Numbered from the stretch's first letter, positions 24,612 through 34,236 are shown. The stretch: 64,000 bases of DNA from Actinomadura sp. NAK00032 (GCF_013364275.1 NZ_CP054932.1:5084001-5148000), one strand, 5' to 3'. Notes: a model not told the origin generated them from the sequence alone. Numbers and translations are program-made.

Positions 24612-26318
24612 TCACCGGTCGTCGGCGGCCATGGCCAGCAGCTCCTCGGCGTGGGCGCGGCCGAGCTCGGAGTCCTCCAGGCCGGCGAGCATCCGCGACA
24701 GCTCCCGGACGCGGCCCTCCCGGTCCAGGGCGGTGACGCCGCTGCTGGTCACGGTGCCGTCGTCGGACTTCTCCACCACCAGGTGCTGGTCGGCGAACGC
24801 GGCGACCTGCGGCAGGTGCGTGACGACGATCACCTGCGCGTTGCGGGCGAGCCGCGCCAGCCGGCGCCCGATCTCCACCGCGGCCTTGCCGCCGACGCCC
24901 GCGTCGACCTCGTCGAACACGAACGTCGGGACGGGGTCGGCGCCCGCGAACACGACCTCGATGGCGAGCATCACCCGGGACAGCTCACCGCCGGAGGCGC
25001 CCTTGTGCAGCGGGAGCGGCGGCGAGCCCGGATGCGGCGCGAGCCGCACCTCGACCTCGTCGACGCCGTGCGGCCCGTACTCCCCGGCGGGGGTGACGGT
25101 GACGGAGACGCGGGCGTGCGGCATCGCCAGGGCCGTCAGCTCCTCGGTGACGGCGCCGGAGAACCGCTCGGCGGCGCGCGTGCGGACCGCGGTCAGCTCC
25201 CCCGCCTCGGCGGCGAGCCGCTCGGCCAGCTCGGCGTGCTCGGCGCGCAGCTCCTCGATGCGGTCGTCGTCGCCCTCCAGCTCGGTGAGCCGCGCCGCGG
25301 CCGTGCGGGCCCACTCCAGGACCTCGGCGGCCGCGCCCTCCGCCCCGCCGTACTTGCGGATCAGCGCGGTCAGCTCGGCGCGCCGCTCCTGGGCGGCCGC
25401 GAGCCGCGCCGGGTCGGCGTCCACGGACTCGGCGTAGGACGCGAGGTCGGTGCCGACGTCGGAGACGAGGTAGCCGGCCTCGGCGAGCCGGTCGGCGAGC
25501 GCCGCCAGCTCCGGGTCGTGGTCGCGGACGGCGTCCAGCGCGTTGCGGGCCTGGCCGAGCAGGCTCGTGACGTTCGCGGCCTCGAACGCGGCGGCCGGGT
25601 CGCCGAGCAGCGCCTCGTGCGCGGTGTCGGCGGCGCCGCGCAGCGCGTCGGCGTGCCCGAGGCGCTCCTCCTCGGCGGCGAGGTCGGCGTCCTCGCCGTC
25701 CTTCGGGTCGACCTTCTCGATCTCCTCCAGGCCGAAGCGGAGCATGTCGGCCTCCTGGGCCCGCTCGCGCGCCCGGGTCGTCAGCTCCTCCAGCAGCGCC
25801 GTGACCTGCCGGTGCCGCTGGTACGCCTTGGTGTAGGCGCGCATCGGCTTGGTCAGCGCGCCGCCCGCGTACCGGTCGAGCGCGGCGCGCTGCCGCCCGG
25901 CCTGCAGCAGCCGCTGCTGGTCGGACTGGCCGTGCACGGCGACCAGGTCGTCCGCCAGGTTGATCAGCACGCTCACCGGGACGGACCGGCCGCCGAGGAA
26001 CGCGCGGGAGCGGCCCTCCGCCGACACCGACCGCGTGACGATCAGCGCGCCGTCGTCCAGCTCGCCGCCGGCCTCCTCGACCCGCTCGACGACGCGGCCG
26101 CCCGGGTCGACGATCAGCCGCCCCTCGACCGTGGCGCGGCCCGCGCCCGGCCGGACCCGCTGCGGGTCGGCGCGGCCGCCGAACAGCAGGCCGAGGCTGG
26201 TGACCACCATGGTCTTGCCCGCCCCGGTCTCCCCCGTGACCACGTTGAAGCCCGGCGACAGATCGAGCACGGCCTCGTCGATCACCCCGAGGCCCTGGAT
26301 CCGCACCTCATCGACCAT
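24612..26318 (-). CDS. recN: DNA repair protein RecN
   Basis: 568 residues, a typical RecN. The N-terminal ATPase lobe has VDEVRIQGLGVIDEAVLDL and Walker A GETGAGKTM. A central coiled-coil region carries many Glu/Ala/Arg heptads. The C-terminal lobe has the ABC signature-like GASGGELSRVMLA and Walker B FDEVDAGVGG. RecN is an SMC-like ATPase that gathers DNA ends in double-strand break repair. The ATG at 26318 matches the family start; a longer frame begins at 26348. The order tlyA-nadK-recN-steA-mctB is as in mycobacteria. Confidence 0.95.
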   Translation of the reverse strand: MVDEVRIQGLGVIDEAVLDLSPGFNVVTGETGAGKTMVVTSLGLLFGGRADPQRVRPGAGRATVEGRLIVDPGGRVVERVEEAGGELDDGALIVTRSVSAEGRSRAFLGGRSVPVSVLINLADDLVAVHGQSDQQRLLQAGRQRAALDRYAGGALTKPMRAYTKAYQRHRQVTALLEELTTRARERAQEADMLRFGLEEIEKVDPKDGEDADLAAEEERLGHADALRGAADTAHEALLGDPAAAFEAANVTSLLGQARNALDAVRDHDPELAALADRLAEAGYLVSDVGTDLASYAESVDADPARLAAAQERRAELTALIRKYGGAEGAAAEVLEWARTAAARLTELEGDDDRIEELRAEHAELAERLAAEAGELTAVRTRAAERFSGAVTEELTALAMPHARVSVTVTPAGEYGPHGVDEVEVRLAPHPGSPPLPLHKGASGGELSRVMLAIEVVFAGADPVPTFVFDEVDAGVGGKAAVEIGRRLARLARNAQVIVVTHLPQVAAFADQHLVVEKSDDGTVTSSGVTALDREGRVRELSRMLAGLEDSELGRAHAEELLAMAADDR

Positions 26319-26376
26319 CGGACGCACCGGCGTCACAACCCTCCGCAAAACAGAACCCGATCGGCGCCTGTGGAGA

Positions 26377-27417
26377 TTATCCTCTCTGCCCGCCCGCCGC
26401 TCCCCCGCCCGATTCGCCGGAGCCGCCCTCCGGGGCGCCGTCCGGCCCGGGGAGCGCGGTCGCGCCGCCGGCCCCGCCGGCGTCCGCGACCTGCGAATCC
26501 GCCAGCGGCGGGGACGGCCGGGACGGCTGCCTGACCCGTCCGCGCCAGCCCGTCACGGGCAGCCCGAACTTGGTGACCAGCCGGTCGGTGAACGGGGTGA
26601 GGTGCAGCCGCGCGAGCCGCACCGGGACCGCGCCGCGGCGCACCTCCACCCGCGCGCCCGGCGGCAGGTCGAGGGTGCGGCGCCCGTCGCACCACAGCAC
26701 CGCGCGCGGCGTGCCGGGCAGCACCTCGACGGCCACCGACGAGCGCGGCGACACCACCAGCGGCCGGGAGAACAGCGAGTGCGCGCTGATCGGCACGACC
26801 AGCATCGCCTCGACCTCCGGCCACACCACCGGGCCGCCGGCGGAGAACGCGTAGGCGGTGGAGCCGGTCGGGGTGGCGATCACCACTCCGTCGCAGCCCC
26901 AGTTCGACAGCGGGCGGCCGTCGATCTCGGCGACGACCTCCAGCATCCGCTCCCGCTCGGCCTTCTCGATGCTCGCCTCGTTCAGCGCCCACGTCGCGCC
27001 CATGACCGTGCCGTTGCGGCGGGCGGTGACGTCGACGGTCATCCGCTCCTCGACCTCGTAGCGGCGGTCGCACACCCGGTCGACGGTGGCCGCGAGGTCG
27101 TCGCGCTCGGCCTCGGCGAGGAACCCGACGTGCCCGAGGTTGACGCCGAGCAGCGGCGTGCCGGACGCGCGGGTCAGGTCGGCGGCGCGCAGCAGCGTGC
27201 CGTCGCCGCCGAGGACCATCACGACCTCGGCGGCGTCGGCCGCCGCCGCGGTGCTCGGCATGACCTCCACGCCCGTGCAGCCGATCTGGTCGGCCTCGCC
27301 GTCCAGGACGCGGACGCCGATCCCGGCCTGGCCGAGCCGCTCGATGACCAGCTGCGCGCTGCGGACGGCCTCCGGCCGCCCGGTGTGCGCCACCACCAGC
27401 ACCGACCTCTTGCTCAT
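26377..27417 (-). CDS. nadK: NAD kinase
   Basis: 346 residues. The family motifs are complete: GGDGT at 70-74, LGVNLGHVGFL, the NE-containing ALNEASIEKA, and TPTGSTAYAFSAGGP. It phosphorylates NAD to NADP. After the catalytic domain (ending near LARLHLTPFTDRL) there is an extra tail of about 55 Pro/Gly/Ser-rich residues that is not needed for the fold and is likely disordered. The gene lies between tlyA (162 bases upstream) and recN (58 bases downstream). Confidence 0.95.
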   Translation of the reverse strand: MSKRSVLVVAHTGRPEAVRSAQLVIERLGQAGIGVRVLDGEADQIGCTGVEVMPSTAAAADAAEVVMVLGGDGTLLRAADLTRASGTPLLGVNLGHVGFLAEAERDDLAATVDRVCDRRYEVEERMTVDVTARRNGTVMGATWALNEASIEKAERERMLEVVAEIDGRPLSNWGCDGVVIATPTGSTAYAFSAGGPVVWPEVEAMLVVPISAHSLFSRPLVVSPRSSVAVEVLPGTPRAVLWCDGRRTLDLPPGARVEVRRGAVPVRLARLHLTPFTDRLVTKFGLPVTGWRGRVRQPSRPSPPLADSQVADAGGAGGATALPGPDGAPEGGSGESGGGAAGGQRG

Positions 27418-27579
27418 GCTCTCGCCCCACTCCCCGGTGCGCTGCGGCCTGCAGACGTCTGGACGAACACCCCCACCGCGGGGGTTCCCGCTTCGGACGT
27501 CCTCTGCATGTTCCGGGGACGGTCCACGTTCGGGGGCGCGACGCTCACTCCGGCCCCTCGCCTCACTTCGGCCCTCGTC

Positions 27580-28383
27580 TCACTTCGGCCCCTCGTCGAT
27601 CGCCTTGGCGAGGGCCGTCTCGTCCAGCGGCGGGGCCCCGGCGCGCAGCCACAGGAAGTACTCGACGTTGCCGGACGGGCCGGGCAGGGGGCTGGCCGCC
27701 ACGCCGAGGACGCCCAGGCCGAGCGTCGCGGCGTGCTCGGCGACGCCCCGCACGGCGCCGGCGCGCAGCTCCGGGTCGCGGACGACGCCGCCCGCGCCGA
27801 CCCGGTCCTTGCCGACCTCGAACTGCGGCTTCACCATGACCGCGTAGTCGGCGCCGGGGGCGACGCAGGCGCGCACCGGCCCGAGGACGAGCTTCAGGGA
27901 GATGAACGACAGGTCGCCGACGACCAGGTCGGGCGGCGGGTCGCCGAGCGACCCCGGTTCCAGGTCGCGGATGTTGACCCGCTCCATGACGGTGACCCGC
28001 TCGTCGGTGCGCAGCGACCAGGCGATCTGCCCGTAGCCGACGTCGACCGCGTAGACGCGGGCGGCGCCCGCGCGCAGCAGGACGTCGGTGAACCCGCCGG
28101 TGGAGGCGCCCGCGTCGAGGCAGGTGCGCCCCTCGACCCGCAGGCCGGGGAACGCCTTGAGCGCGCCTGCGAGCTTGTGCCCGCCGCGCGAGACGTAGTC
28201 GGGCCCGCCGGGGGCGTCCTCGACGAGGATCGCCGCGCCGGTCTCGACCTGCGTCGCGGCCTTGGCGGCCCGCTGCCCGCCGACCCGGACCCGGCCGTCG
28301 GCGATGAGCTGCCCGGCGTGCTCGCGCGACCGCGCCAGCTTGCGGCGGACCAGCTCGGCGTCGAGCCTGCGCCTGGCGCTCAC
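27580..28383 (-). CDS. tlyA: TlyA, rRNA 2'-O-methyltransferase
   Basis: 267 residues against 268 in M. tuberculosis. The N-terminal S4 RNA-binding domain starts SARRRLDAELVRRKLARSREHA. A FtsJ-like Rossmann methyltransferase follows, with SAM-binding DAGASTGGFTDVLL, LVVGDLSFISLKL and VKPQFEVGK containing the catalytic Lys. In mycobacteria it methylates 16S C1409 and 23S C1920, the basis of capreomycin sensitivity. The GTG at 28383 overlaps the stop of the small upstream gene by 4 bases. The stop region contains a short direct duplication (CTCACTTCGGCCC twice, about 27563-27592). Confidence 0.95.
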   Translation of the reverse strand: MSARRRLDAELVRRKLARSREHAGQLIADGRVRVGGQRAAKAATQVETGAAILVEDAPGGPDYVSRGGHKLAGALKAFPGLRVEGRTCLDAGASTGGFTDVLLRAGAARVYAVDVGYGQIAWSLRTDERVTVMERVNIRDLEPGSLGDPPPDLVVGDLSFISLKLVLGPVRACVAPGADYAVMVKPQFEVGKDRVGAGGVVRDPELRAGAVRGVAEHAATLGLGVLGVAASPLPGPSGNVEYFLWLRAGAPPLDETALAKAIDEGPK

Positions 28384-28676
28384 GGGCGGGGGCGCAGGGC
28401 GTCGGGGAAGGCGGAGCGCGGCGGCGCGGCCGGGGCCGGCGGGGCCGGCTCGTCCTGGCCGGCGGACGCGAGCAGGTCCTGGAGCCGGCGGTGGACGTCC
28501 TCGAAGACCCGCACGTGCTCGGCGACGGGCAGCCCGCCCAGCCCGCCGAGGGGCGCGACGGCGGCGTCGACGCGCGGGTCGCCGGTCGGGTCGGGCGGCG
28601 GCGCCGCCGGGAACTCCGGCTCCGGCTCCGGCGCCCGCTCCGGCGCCTGCGCGGCCTCCGCGGCCTCGTCGGACAT
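28380..28676 (-). CDS. Small acidic/proline-rich protein upstream of tlyA
   Basis: 98 residues from the ATG at 28676, which has a strong GGGAGGT nine bases upstream. The ends are Pro/Glu/Ala-rich; the middle (VDAAVAPLGGLGGLPVAEHVRVFEDVHRRLQDLLASAG) is helical and conserved in shape. A small gene in this place is usual in actinobacteria (Rv1693 in M. tuberculosis). Overlap with tlyA by 4 bases indicates coupled translation. Function unknown. Confidence 0.8.
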   Translation of the reverse strand: MSDEAAEAAQAPERAPEPEPEFPAAPPPDPTGDPRVDAAVAPLGGLGGLPVAEHVRVFEDVHRRLQDLLASAGQDEPAPPAPAAPPRSAFPDALRPRP

Positions 28677-28791
28677 CACTTTTACCTCCCAAACGGTCCC
28701 GGAGCGCCCGCCACGAGTCGCCTCCGGCTCATTGCGAACGCTACCGTCCCTGAGCGACATCGTTGCCGGACGAGGGGGGAACGGCCTGACC

Positions 28792-29133
28792 ATGGCGAAC
28801 GAGGACGACTGCCGGGCGGCGCTGGAGCGCATCGCGGCGCGGCTGGCGGAGGTGGACGGCGACCGGCTCGCCGAGCACGTCGTGGAGCGGACGATCAGCT
28901 GCCGCATCACCGACCTCGGGCTGGCCTACCGCACCCGGCTCCACGCGGGCGGCCTCGACCCGTTCGAGGCCGACGGCGACCCGGGGTCGGCGCAGGTGCG
29001 CCTCACCGTGGGCAGCGACGACCTCGTCGCCATGGCCGGCGACGAGCTGCATCCGGCGAAGGCGTGGGCGGCCGGCCGCGTCAAGATCGAGGCGAGCTTC
29101 CTCGATCTGCTGCGGCTGCGGCGGCTGCTCTAG
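28792..29133 (+). CDS. SCP2 sterol-transfer-like domain protein
   Basis: 113 residues. The segment GSAQVRLTVGSDDLVAMAGDELHPAKAWAAGRVKIEAS is the SCP2/sterol-carrier fold, with the final FLDLLRLRRLL helix. Such small cytosolic proteins bind lipids or acyl-CoA-like ligands. It is the only plus-strand gene inside the long minus-strand block; its 5' end is divergent from the small tlyA-leader gene (115 bases apart) and its 3' end converges with the HAD gene (17 bases apart). Confidence 0.85.
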   Translation: MANEDDCRAALERIAARLAEVDGDRLAEHVVERTISCRITDLGLAYRTRLHAGGLDPFEADGDPGSAQVRLTVGSDDLVAMAGDELHPAKAWAAGRVKIEASFLDLLRLRRLL

Positions 29134-29150
29134 GCGGCCCGGAGCCCGCT

Positions 29151-30152
29151 CTACAGCCGGAGGGACTCCAGGGCCCCGGTGAGGGCCTCGGGGGGCGGCG
29201 GCGCGTCGGTCTCCCAGGCGGCGGACGCGAGGGCGCGCAGGCCGTCCCAGGGGTCGCCGGAGCCGGTCACGGTGAAGGCGTCGCCGTCGCGGCGGGCTGT
29301 CCAGTCCCGGCAGCGGTGCGCCCCGTCCGCCCGGACGGGCTCCGCGTGCGGGACGAGCAGCCCCGTCAGGTCGGCGGCCAGGAGGCTCGGGCGCCGGTGC
29401 GGCGGCGCGGTGAGGGCCTGCAGCGGGCCGGTGACGCCGGTGAAGACCAGGAGGCTGTCGGCACCGCCGTTCCACGCGCCCTCGATGTCGGTGTCGAGGC
29501 GGTCGCCGACCACGAGCGGGCGCCGCGCGCCGGTGCGCAGGATCGACTCCTGGTGCAGCGGCCGCTCGGGCTTGCCGGACACGATGGGCTCGACGCCGGT
29601 CGCCGCCGTGATCACGCGGAGCAGGGCGCCGTTGCCGGGCTGCGGGGGGCCGTCGCCGCCGGGGATGGTCAGGTCGCCGTTGGAGCCGACGAACAGGGCG
29701 CCCGCGCTGACGGCCCGCGCCCCCTCGGCCAGCGTCCGGTAGGAGAGTTCCGGGTCGTAGCCCTGCACGACGGCGGCCGGGCGCCCCGCCGCGGTCGACA
29801 CCGGCCGCAGCCCCCGCGCGTACAGGGCGTGGCGCAGGCCCATGCCGCCGACCACGAGCACCTCCGACCCGGCGGGCAGCCGCTCGGCGAGCAGCCGCGC
29901 CGCGGCCTGCGCGGAGGTCACCACGTCGGCGGGCTCGGCCGGGACGCCCACCTCCGTCAGCAGCGCCGCGACGGCCGACGGGGTCCGGGACGCGTTGTTG
30001 GTCACGAACGCCAGCCGCTGCCCGGCCGCGCGCGCCTTGGCGAGCGACTCCGCCGCCGCCGGGACGGGCCTGCGGCCGATGTAGACCACCCCGTCGAGGT
30101 CGAGCAGGGCGACGTCGTACGCCTCGCTCAGGGGACGGTCGCTGCCTTTCAT
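29151..30152 (-). CDS. HAD-superfamily phosphatase (Rv1692-like glycerol-3-phosphate phosphatase)
   Basis: 333 residues. Motif I DLDGVVYIG gives the nucleophile Asp and DxD; motif II is FVTNNASRTP; the lysine region is IVSGKPERPLHQ; motif III/IV is VVGDRLDTDIEGAWNGG. This is a NagD-type C2-cap HAD enzyme. M. tuberculosis Rv1692, in the same syntenic place, is a glycerol-3-phosphate phosphatase of lipid polar-head recycling, and I infer the same role. About 70 residues at the C terminus form an extra helical domain. The ATG at 30152 is preceded by AGGAG; a second ATG at 30164 lies upstream. Confidence 0.9.
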   Translation of the reverse strand: MKGSDRPLSEAYDVALLDLDGVVYIGRRPVPAAAESLAKARAAGQRLAFVTNNASRTPSAVAALLTEVGVPAEPADVVTSAQAAARLLAERLPAGSEVLVVGGMGLRHALYARGLRPVSTAAGRPAAVVQGYDPELSYRTLAEGARAVSAGALFVGSNGDLTIPGGDGPPQPGNGALLRVITAATGVEPIVSGKPERPLHQESILRTGARRPLVVGDRLDTDIEGAWNGGADSLLVFTGVTGPLQALTAPPHRRPSLLAADLTGLLVPHAEPVRADGAHRCRDWTARRDGDAFTVTGSGDPWDGLRALASAAWETDAPPPPEALTGALESLRL

Positions 30153-30208
30153 CGCGCTCCTCATGCGTGCGATCGTACGGGGGTTGTTACCAACGGGTAA
30201 GGGGCGGC

Positions 30209-30688
30209 TCAGCGCCGGGCGTCGAGGGTGGCCCTGGCCTGCCGCAGCGCCCTGGCGTAGTCGGCGTTGTCGGGGCGCATCGCGGCGGCGAGCGCCAGCT
30301 GCTCGACGGCGCCCGTGAAGTCGCCGAGCCGGCTGAGCGCCAGCCCGAGCCCGAACCGCGCGTAGTCCTCGGCGGGCTCCTCCTCGACGATCCCGCGGAA
30401 GCTCTCGGCGGCCGCGCCGAACTGGCGGGCGCCGAACTGGGCGCGGCCGAGCGCCTCCCGGATGCTGTGCGACCCGGGCTCGGCCTCCGCCGCCCTGGCC
30501 AGCAGCTGCAGCGCGGCGGCGGCGCTGCCCGAGCGCAGCAGCTCCAGGCCCCGTGTATACCACTCGTAGACCCCGCCGCCCGGCGAGGCCGCGTGCCCGC
30601 CCGGGTCGGCACCCGGTTCCTCGCCCCGGCCCGCGTCCGGGTGCCCGCTCGGGGAATCCTCCGGCCGCCCAGGCCCTTGACCACTCAT
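30209..30688 (-). CDS. Small TPR protein (Rv1691-like)
   Basis: 159 residues. About 40 residues of Pro/Gly/Asp-rich N terminus are followed by three to four TPR-like helical hairpins (YEWYTRGLELLRSGSAAAAL, ALGRAQFGARQFGAAAESF, RFGLGLALSRLGDFTGAVEQL). The position upstream of the HAD phosphatase matches Rv1691 in M. tuberculosis. GGGGAGGTCC just upstream of the ATG at 30688 supports the start. It probably serves as a protein-binding adaptor; partners are unknown. Confidence 0.85.
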   Translation of the reverse strand: MSGQGPGRPEDSPSGHPDAGRGEEPGADPGGHAASPGGGVYEWYTRGLELLRSGSAAAALQLLARAAEAEPGSHSIREALGRAQFGARQFGAAAESFRGIVEEEPAEDYARFGLGLALSRLGDFTGAVEQLALAAAMRPDNADYARALRQARATLDARR

Positions 30689-30754
30689 ATGGACCTCCCC
30701 TCGGATCAGTACGACCGTACCCGCAGGGACGCCGCGCGCCCTCCGCTGCATACC

Positions 30755-32119
30755 ATGCCCAGCGTGGACGACGACCTCTCCTCCGGCCTCGCGTCCTCCG
30801 GCCTGGCGCCGGAGGAGTTCAGCGCCCGGATCTTCGGGACGGCGGGGCCGCGCACGGGCGCCGGCCTGGAGCTGGCCCCGTTCCGCGGCGTCCGCTTCGT
30901 CCCCGCGGTGGCGGGCGACCCGGCGGCGGTGACCATGCCGCCCTACGACCTGATCGACGAGGCGGCGGCGCTGCGGCTGCTGGCGGGCGGCGGGCACAAC
31001 ATCGTCCGGCTCAACCTGCCGCGCGCCGCCGGGGAGAGCTACGCGGCGGCGGGCGACCGGCTCCGCCGCTGGCTGGCCGACGGCGCGCTCGCCGCCGACC
31101 CCGACCCGGCCCTGTACGTCTACGAGGCGGCCCGCGAGGGCACCGTCCTGCAGCGCGGCCTCATCGGCGCGCTGGGCCTGCGCGCCGAGGCCGACGGCGT
31201 CGTGCTGCCGCACGAGAACGTCTTCCCCGGCCCGGTCCGCGACCGGCTCGCGCTGATGACGGCCGCGAACGCCAACCTGGAGCCGATCTTCCTGGTGTAC
31301 GAGGGCGGCGGCGACGCCGCCCGGATCGTCGACGACGCCGCCGCGGCCGCCCCGCTGCTGGAGTTCGACGCCGACGACGGCCTGACGCACCGGCTGTGGC
31401 GCATCACCGACCCCGGCGCGCACGCGCGCGTGGCCGCCGACCTCCGCGACAAGCAGGCCCTCATCGCCGACGGCCACCACCGCTACGCCACCTACCGCGC
31501 GCTGCAGGCCCGCCGCCACGCCGCCGGTGACGGCCCGGGGCCCTGGGACGCGGGCCTGGCACTGCTGGTCGACTCGACGCGCTACCCGCCGCACCTGGGC
31601 GCGATCCACCGCGTCCTGCCCGGCCTCCGCCCGGACGAGGCGGCCGAGAAGGCCCGCAAGGTGTTCCGCGTGACCGCCTTCTCGGACGAGCAGACCGCCG
31701 TGGAGGCCCTCGCCGACGCGGACGGCCCCGCGTTCCTCCTCGGCGGAGGCGACACCCTCCACCTGCTCACCGACCCCGACGAGGACGTCCTCGCCCGCTG
31801 CATGCCGTCCGAGCACTCACCGCGCTGGCGCGGGCTCGGCACCGCCGTCCTGGACCACGTCCTGATCGGCGGCGTGTGGGACGTCCCGGAGAACGAGGAC
31901 GCCATCGAGGTCGTGCACGACGACCCGTCCGCCGCCATCGCCCGCGCCCGGCACTCGGGCGGGACGGCGGTCGTCCTGAACCCGCTCAAGGTCGAGGACG
32001 TCCTCGCCGTGGCGGGCGGCGGGGAGCGCGTCCCGCGCAAGTCGACGTCGTTCGGGCCGAAGCCCCGCACCGGTCTCGTCCTGCGGCTCCTCGACCCGGA
32101 CGCCCCCGAGAGGCCATGA
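30755..32119 (+). CDS. DUF1015 family protein
   Basis: 454 residues. The segments RFVPAVAGDPAAVTMPPYDLID and LIADGHHRYATYR with a nearby SEHSPRWRGLGTAVLDHVLI are characteristic of the DUF1015 family, which is widespread, cytosolic and has no settled function. The GHHRY motif may be catalytic. It begins 66 bases from the divergent TPR gene, with GTACGACCGTACC in between as part of a likely promoter. It is followed after 7 bases by the MBL hydrolase in the same direction. Confidence 0.88.
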   Translation: MPSVDDDLSSGLASSGLAPEEFSARIFGTAGPRTGAGLELAPFRGVRFVPAVAGDPAAVTMPPYDLIDEAAALRLLAGGGHNIVRLNLPRAAGESYAAAGDRLRRWLADGALAADPDPALYVYEAAREGTVLQRGLIGALGLRAEADGVVLPHENVFPGPVRDRLALMTAANANLEPIFLVYEGGGDAARIVDDAAAAAPLLEFDADDGLTHRLWRITDPGAHARVAADLRDKQALIADGHHRYATYRALQARRHAAGDGPGPWDAGLALLVDSTRYPPHLGAIHRVLPGLRPDEAAEKARKVFRVTAFSDEQTAVEALADADGPAFLLGGGDTLHLLTDPDEDVLARCMPSEHSPRWRGLGTAVLDHVLIGGVWDVPENEDAIEVVHDDPSAAIARARHSGGTAVVLNPLKVEDVLAVAGGGERVPRKSTSFGPKPRTGLVLRLLDPDAPERP

Positions 32120-32126
32120 TCGGGGA

Positions 32127-33065
32127 ATGGACACCGCGACCACGATCACGCCGCTCGGCGGGGACGTCTACGAGATCGACACCCGGATGGCCGGCTACAG
32201 CGGCATCACCGCCGGATACCTGATCCTGTCCGACCGGCCATGCCTGGTGGAGCCCGGCACGTCCGGCTCGGCGCCCGTGGTGCAGGCGGCGCTGCGGCAG
32301 CTGGGCGTGGGGCCGGACGACCTGGCGTCCGTGGTCGTGACCCACATCCACCTCGACCACGCGGGCGGCGTCGGCGACATCGCGGAGATGTACCCGCGGG
32401 CGGAGGTCGTCGTCCACGAGAAGGGCGCGCGGCACCTGGCCGACCCGGCGCGGCTCATGCGCAGCGCCCGCATGGTGTACGGGGACAGCCTCGACACCCT
32501 GTTCGGCGAGCTGAAGCCCACGGACGCCGCCCGGATCAGGTCCGTCGAGGACACCGGCAGCATCGACCTCGGCGGCGGGCGCCGGCTGGAGTCGCACTAC
32601 TCCCCCGGCCACGCCAAGCACCACGTCGGGCTGATGGACTCCCGGACCGGCGACCTGTACGTGGGCGACGCCGCCGGCATCTACATCCCGGAGACCGCGG
32701 ACGTGAAGCCCGCGACGCCGCCGCCGGACTTCGACCTCGACACCGCGCTCGCGTCCCTCGGCAAGTTCCGGTCACTGGGCCCGCAGCGGCTCCTGTTCGC
32801 GCACTACGGGCCCGTCACCGAGGTGGACGGCACGCTGGAGCGGTCGGCGGAGGAACTGCGCGTCTGGGTGGACGCCGTCCAGGACGCCAAGGACCAGGAC
32901 CTCGACCTCGACCACGCCGTCGCCATGGTCGTCGACCGGACCAGGCACCGCTACGCCATCATGAGCGACGACACCGACCCCGACCTGATCGCCAAGTACG
33001 AGGTCCTGAACAGCGCGGAGAGCAACGTCACCGGCATCCTGCACGCCCTGAACAGGCACGCCTGA
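32127..33065 (+). CDS. MBL-fold metallo-hydrolase
   Basis: 312 residues. VTHIHLDHAGGVGD is the HxHxDH metal motif; later ligands appear in YSPGHAKHHVGL (His), YVGDAAGIYIP (Asp) and LLFAHYGPV (His). The C-terminal 90 residues form a helical extension typical of the longer MBL proteins in actinobacteria. It lies 7 bases after the DUF1015 gene and is probably co-transcribed. Substrate unknown. Confidence 0.88.
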   Translation: MDTATTITPLGGDVYEIDTRMAGYSGITAGYLILSDRPCLVEPGTSGSAPVVQAALRQLGVGPDDLASVVVTHIHLDHAGGVGDIAEMYPRAEVVVHEKGARHLADPARLMRSARMVYGDSLDTLFGELKPTDAARIRSVEDTGSIDLGGGRRLESHYSPGHAKHHVGLMDSRTGDLYVGDAAGIYIPETADVKPATPPPDFDLDTALASLGKFRSLGPQRLLFAHYGPVTEVDGTLERSAEELRVWVDAVQDAKDQDLDLDHAVAMVVDRTRHRYAIMSDDTDPDLIAKYEVLNSAESNVTGILHALNRHA

Positions 33066-33069
33066 GCGC

Positions 33070-34236
33070 TCAGCGGCGGAAGGGGCCCGTCACCTCGAAC
33101 GTGCAGCCGTCCGTCCCGGCGATGAAGCCGCTCTTGCCGCGCTGGGACGAGAAGTACAGCCGCGACCCGTCCGGGCTGAACGCGCACCCGGTGATCTCCG
33201 ACTCGTCATGGCCGAGGACGCGCAGGAACGGGGTCACGATCCCGTCCCTGGTGATGAGGTTGATCTCCATGTTGTCGCCGTCCTCGGCGACGTACAGCTC
33301 ACCGGACGCGGTCGCGGTCACGGCGTCGACGCCGTGCAGGGGCGCCTCCCCGGTGGTGACCAGGTCGTCGTCGTAGGCGATGTCCAGACGCTCGCCGGCG
33401 GCGTCGTAGGCCCACACCCGGTTGTCGCCCTTGGTGGTGAAGTAGCAGACACCGCGGGTGTAGTAGCACCCTTCGCCGCCGTCGAAGCGCATGGCGTCCG
33501 CCACCTGCTCGCGGGTCGGCGTGAACCACAGCTGCGGGCTCGGCACCTTCGCCCACCGGACGGGGCCCGTCCCGGAGCCGACCAGGACTTCGAGCGTCCC
33601 CGACGACAGGTCGCCCCACGTGTTCGGACGGAACCGGTAGAAGCAGCCGTCCCCCTGGTCCTCGGTCAGGTAGACGACCTCGCGCTCGGGGTCGGACGCG
33701 GCGGCCTCGTGCTTGAACCTGCCCATCGCGGGACGCGCCACCGCCGACTTCTGCCCGCGCGGATCCGTCTCGTACACCAGGCCGAAGTCGTGCTCCTCGC
33801 AGGACAGCCACGTGTTCCACGGCGTCGCGCCGCCGGAGCAGTTCAGCGTGGTGCCGTTCAGGATCCGGTACGCCGACGTCACCTTCCCGGACGCGTCGAA
33901 CCGGACGGCGGACACGCCGCCGACGACCGGGACCTCCGAGTTGCTGACGTAGATCCAGCCGTCGCCGTCGGCGAAGCACGCGCCGCCGTCGGGCGCCGGA
34001 TGCCAGGTGTGGCGCGTCCCCTCGACGCGCTGCATCGACCGCGCCACGACCCGGCTCGTGAAGCCGTCCGGCAACTGCACCCCGTTGCCGTCCGCGGCCC
34101 GCAGCGGCCCGTACGGGCTCGGGCCGGGCTGTGCGGGCCCCGCGGCGAAGGCCCGCTGCCACAGGGCGCCGGAGAACGCGGTCGTGCCGCCGGCGACGGC
34201 GGAGGCGCGCAGGAACGTACGTCGGTTCAGGGACAT
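33070..34236 (-). CDS. Secreted PhoX-like (DUF839) protein with Tat signal
   Basis: 388 residues from the ATG at 34236, which has GAGGAG six bases upstream. The N terminus SLNRRTFLRASAVAGGTTAFSG is a twin-arginine signal (RRTFL). The mature part is a beta-propeller-like PhoX/DUF839 protein with repeated strands such as WIYVSNSEVP, NTWLSCEEHDFG, VVYLTEDQGDGCFYRF and GCAFSPDGSRLYFSSQRG. PhoX enzymes are Ca/Fe-dependent alkaline phosphatases exported folded by Tat; the iron Cys region NTWLSCEEH is present. It converges with the MBL gene (4 bases apart). Confidence 0.88.
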   Translation of the reverse strand: MSLNRRTFLRASAVAGGTTAFSGALWQRAFAAGPAQPGPSPYGPLRAADGNGVQLPDGFTSRVVARSMQRVEGTRHTWHPAPDGGACFADGDGWIYVSNSEVPVVGGVSAVRFDASGKVTSAYRILNGTTLNCSGGATPWNTWLSCEEHDFGLVYETDPRGQKSAVARPAMGRFKHEAAASDPEREVVYLTEDQGDGCFYRFRPNTWGDLSSGTLEVLVGSGTGPVRWAKVPSPQLWFTPTREQVADAMRFDGGEGCYYTRGVCYFTTKGDNRVWAYDAAGERLDIAYDDDLVTTGEAPLHGVDAVTATASGELYVAEDGDNMEINLITRDGIVTPFLRVLGHDESEITGCAFSPDGSRLYFSSQRGKSGFIAGTDGCTFEVTGPFRR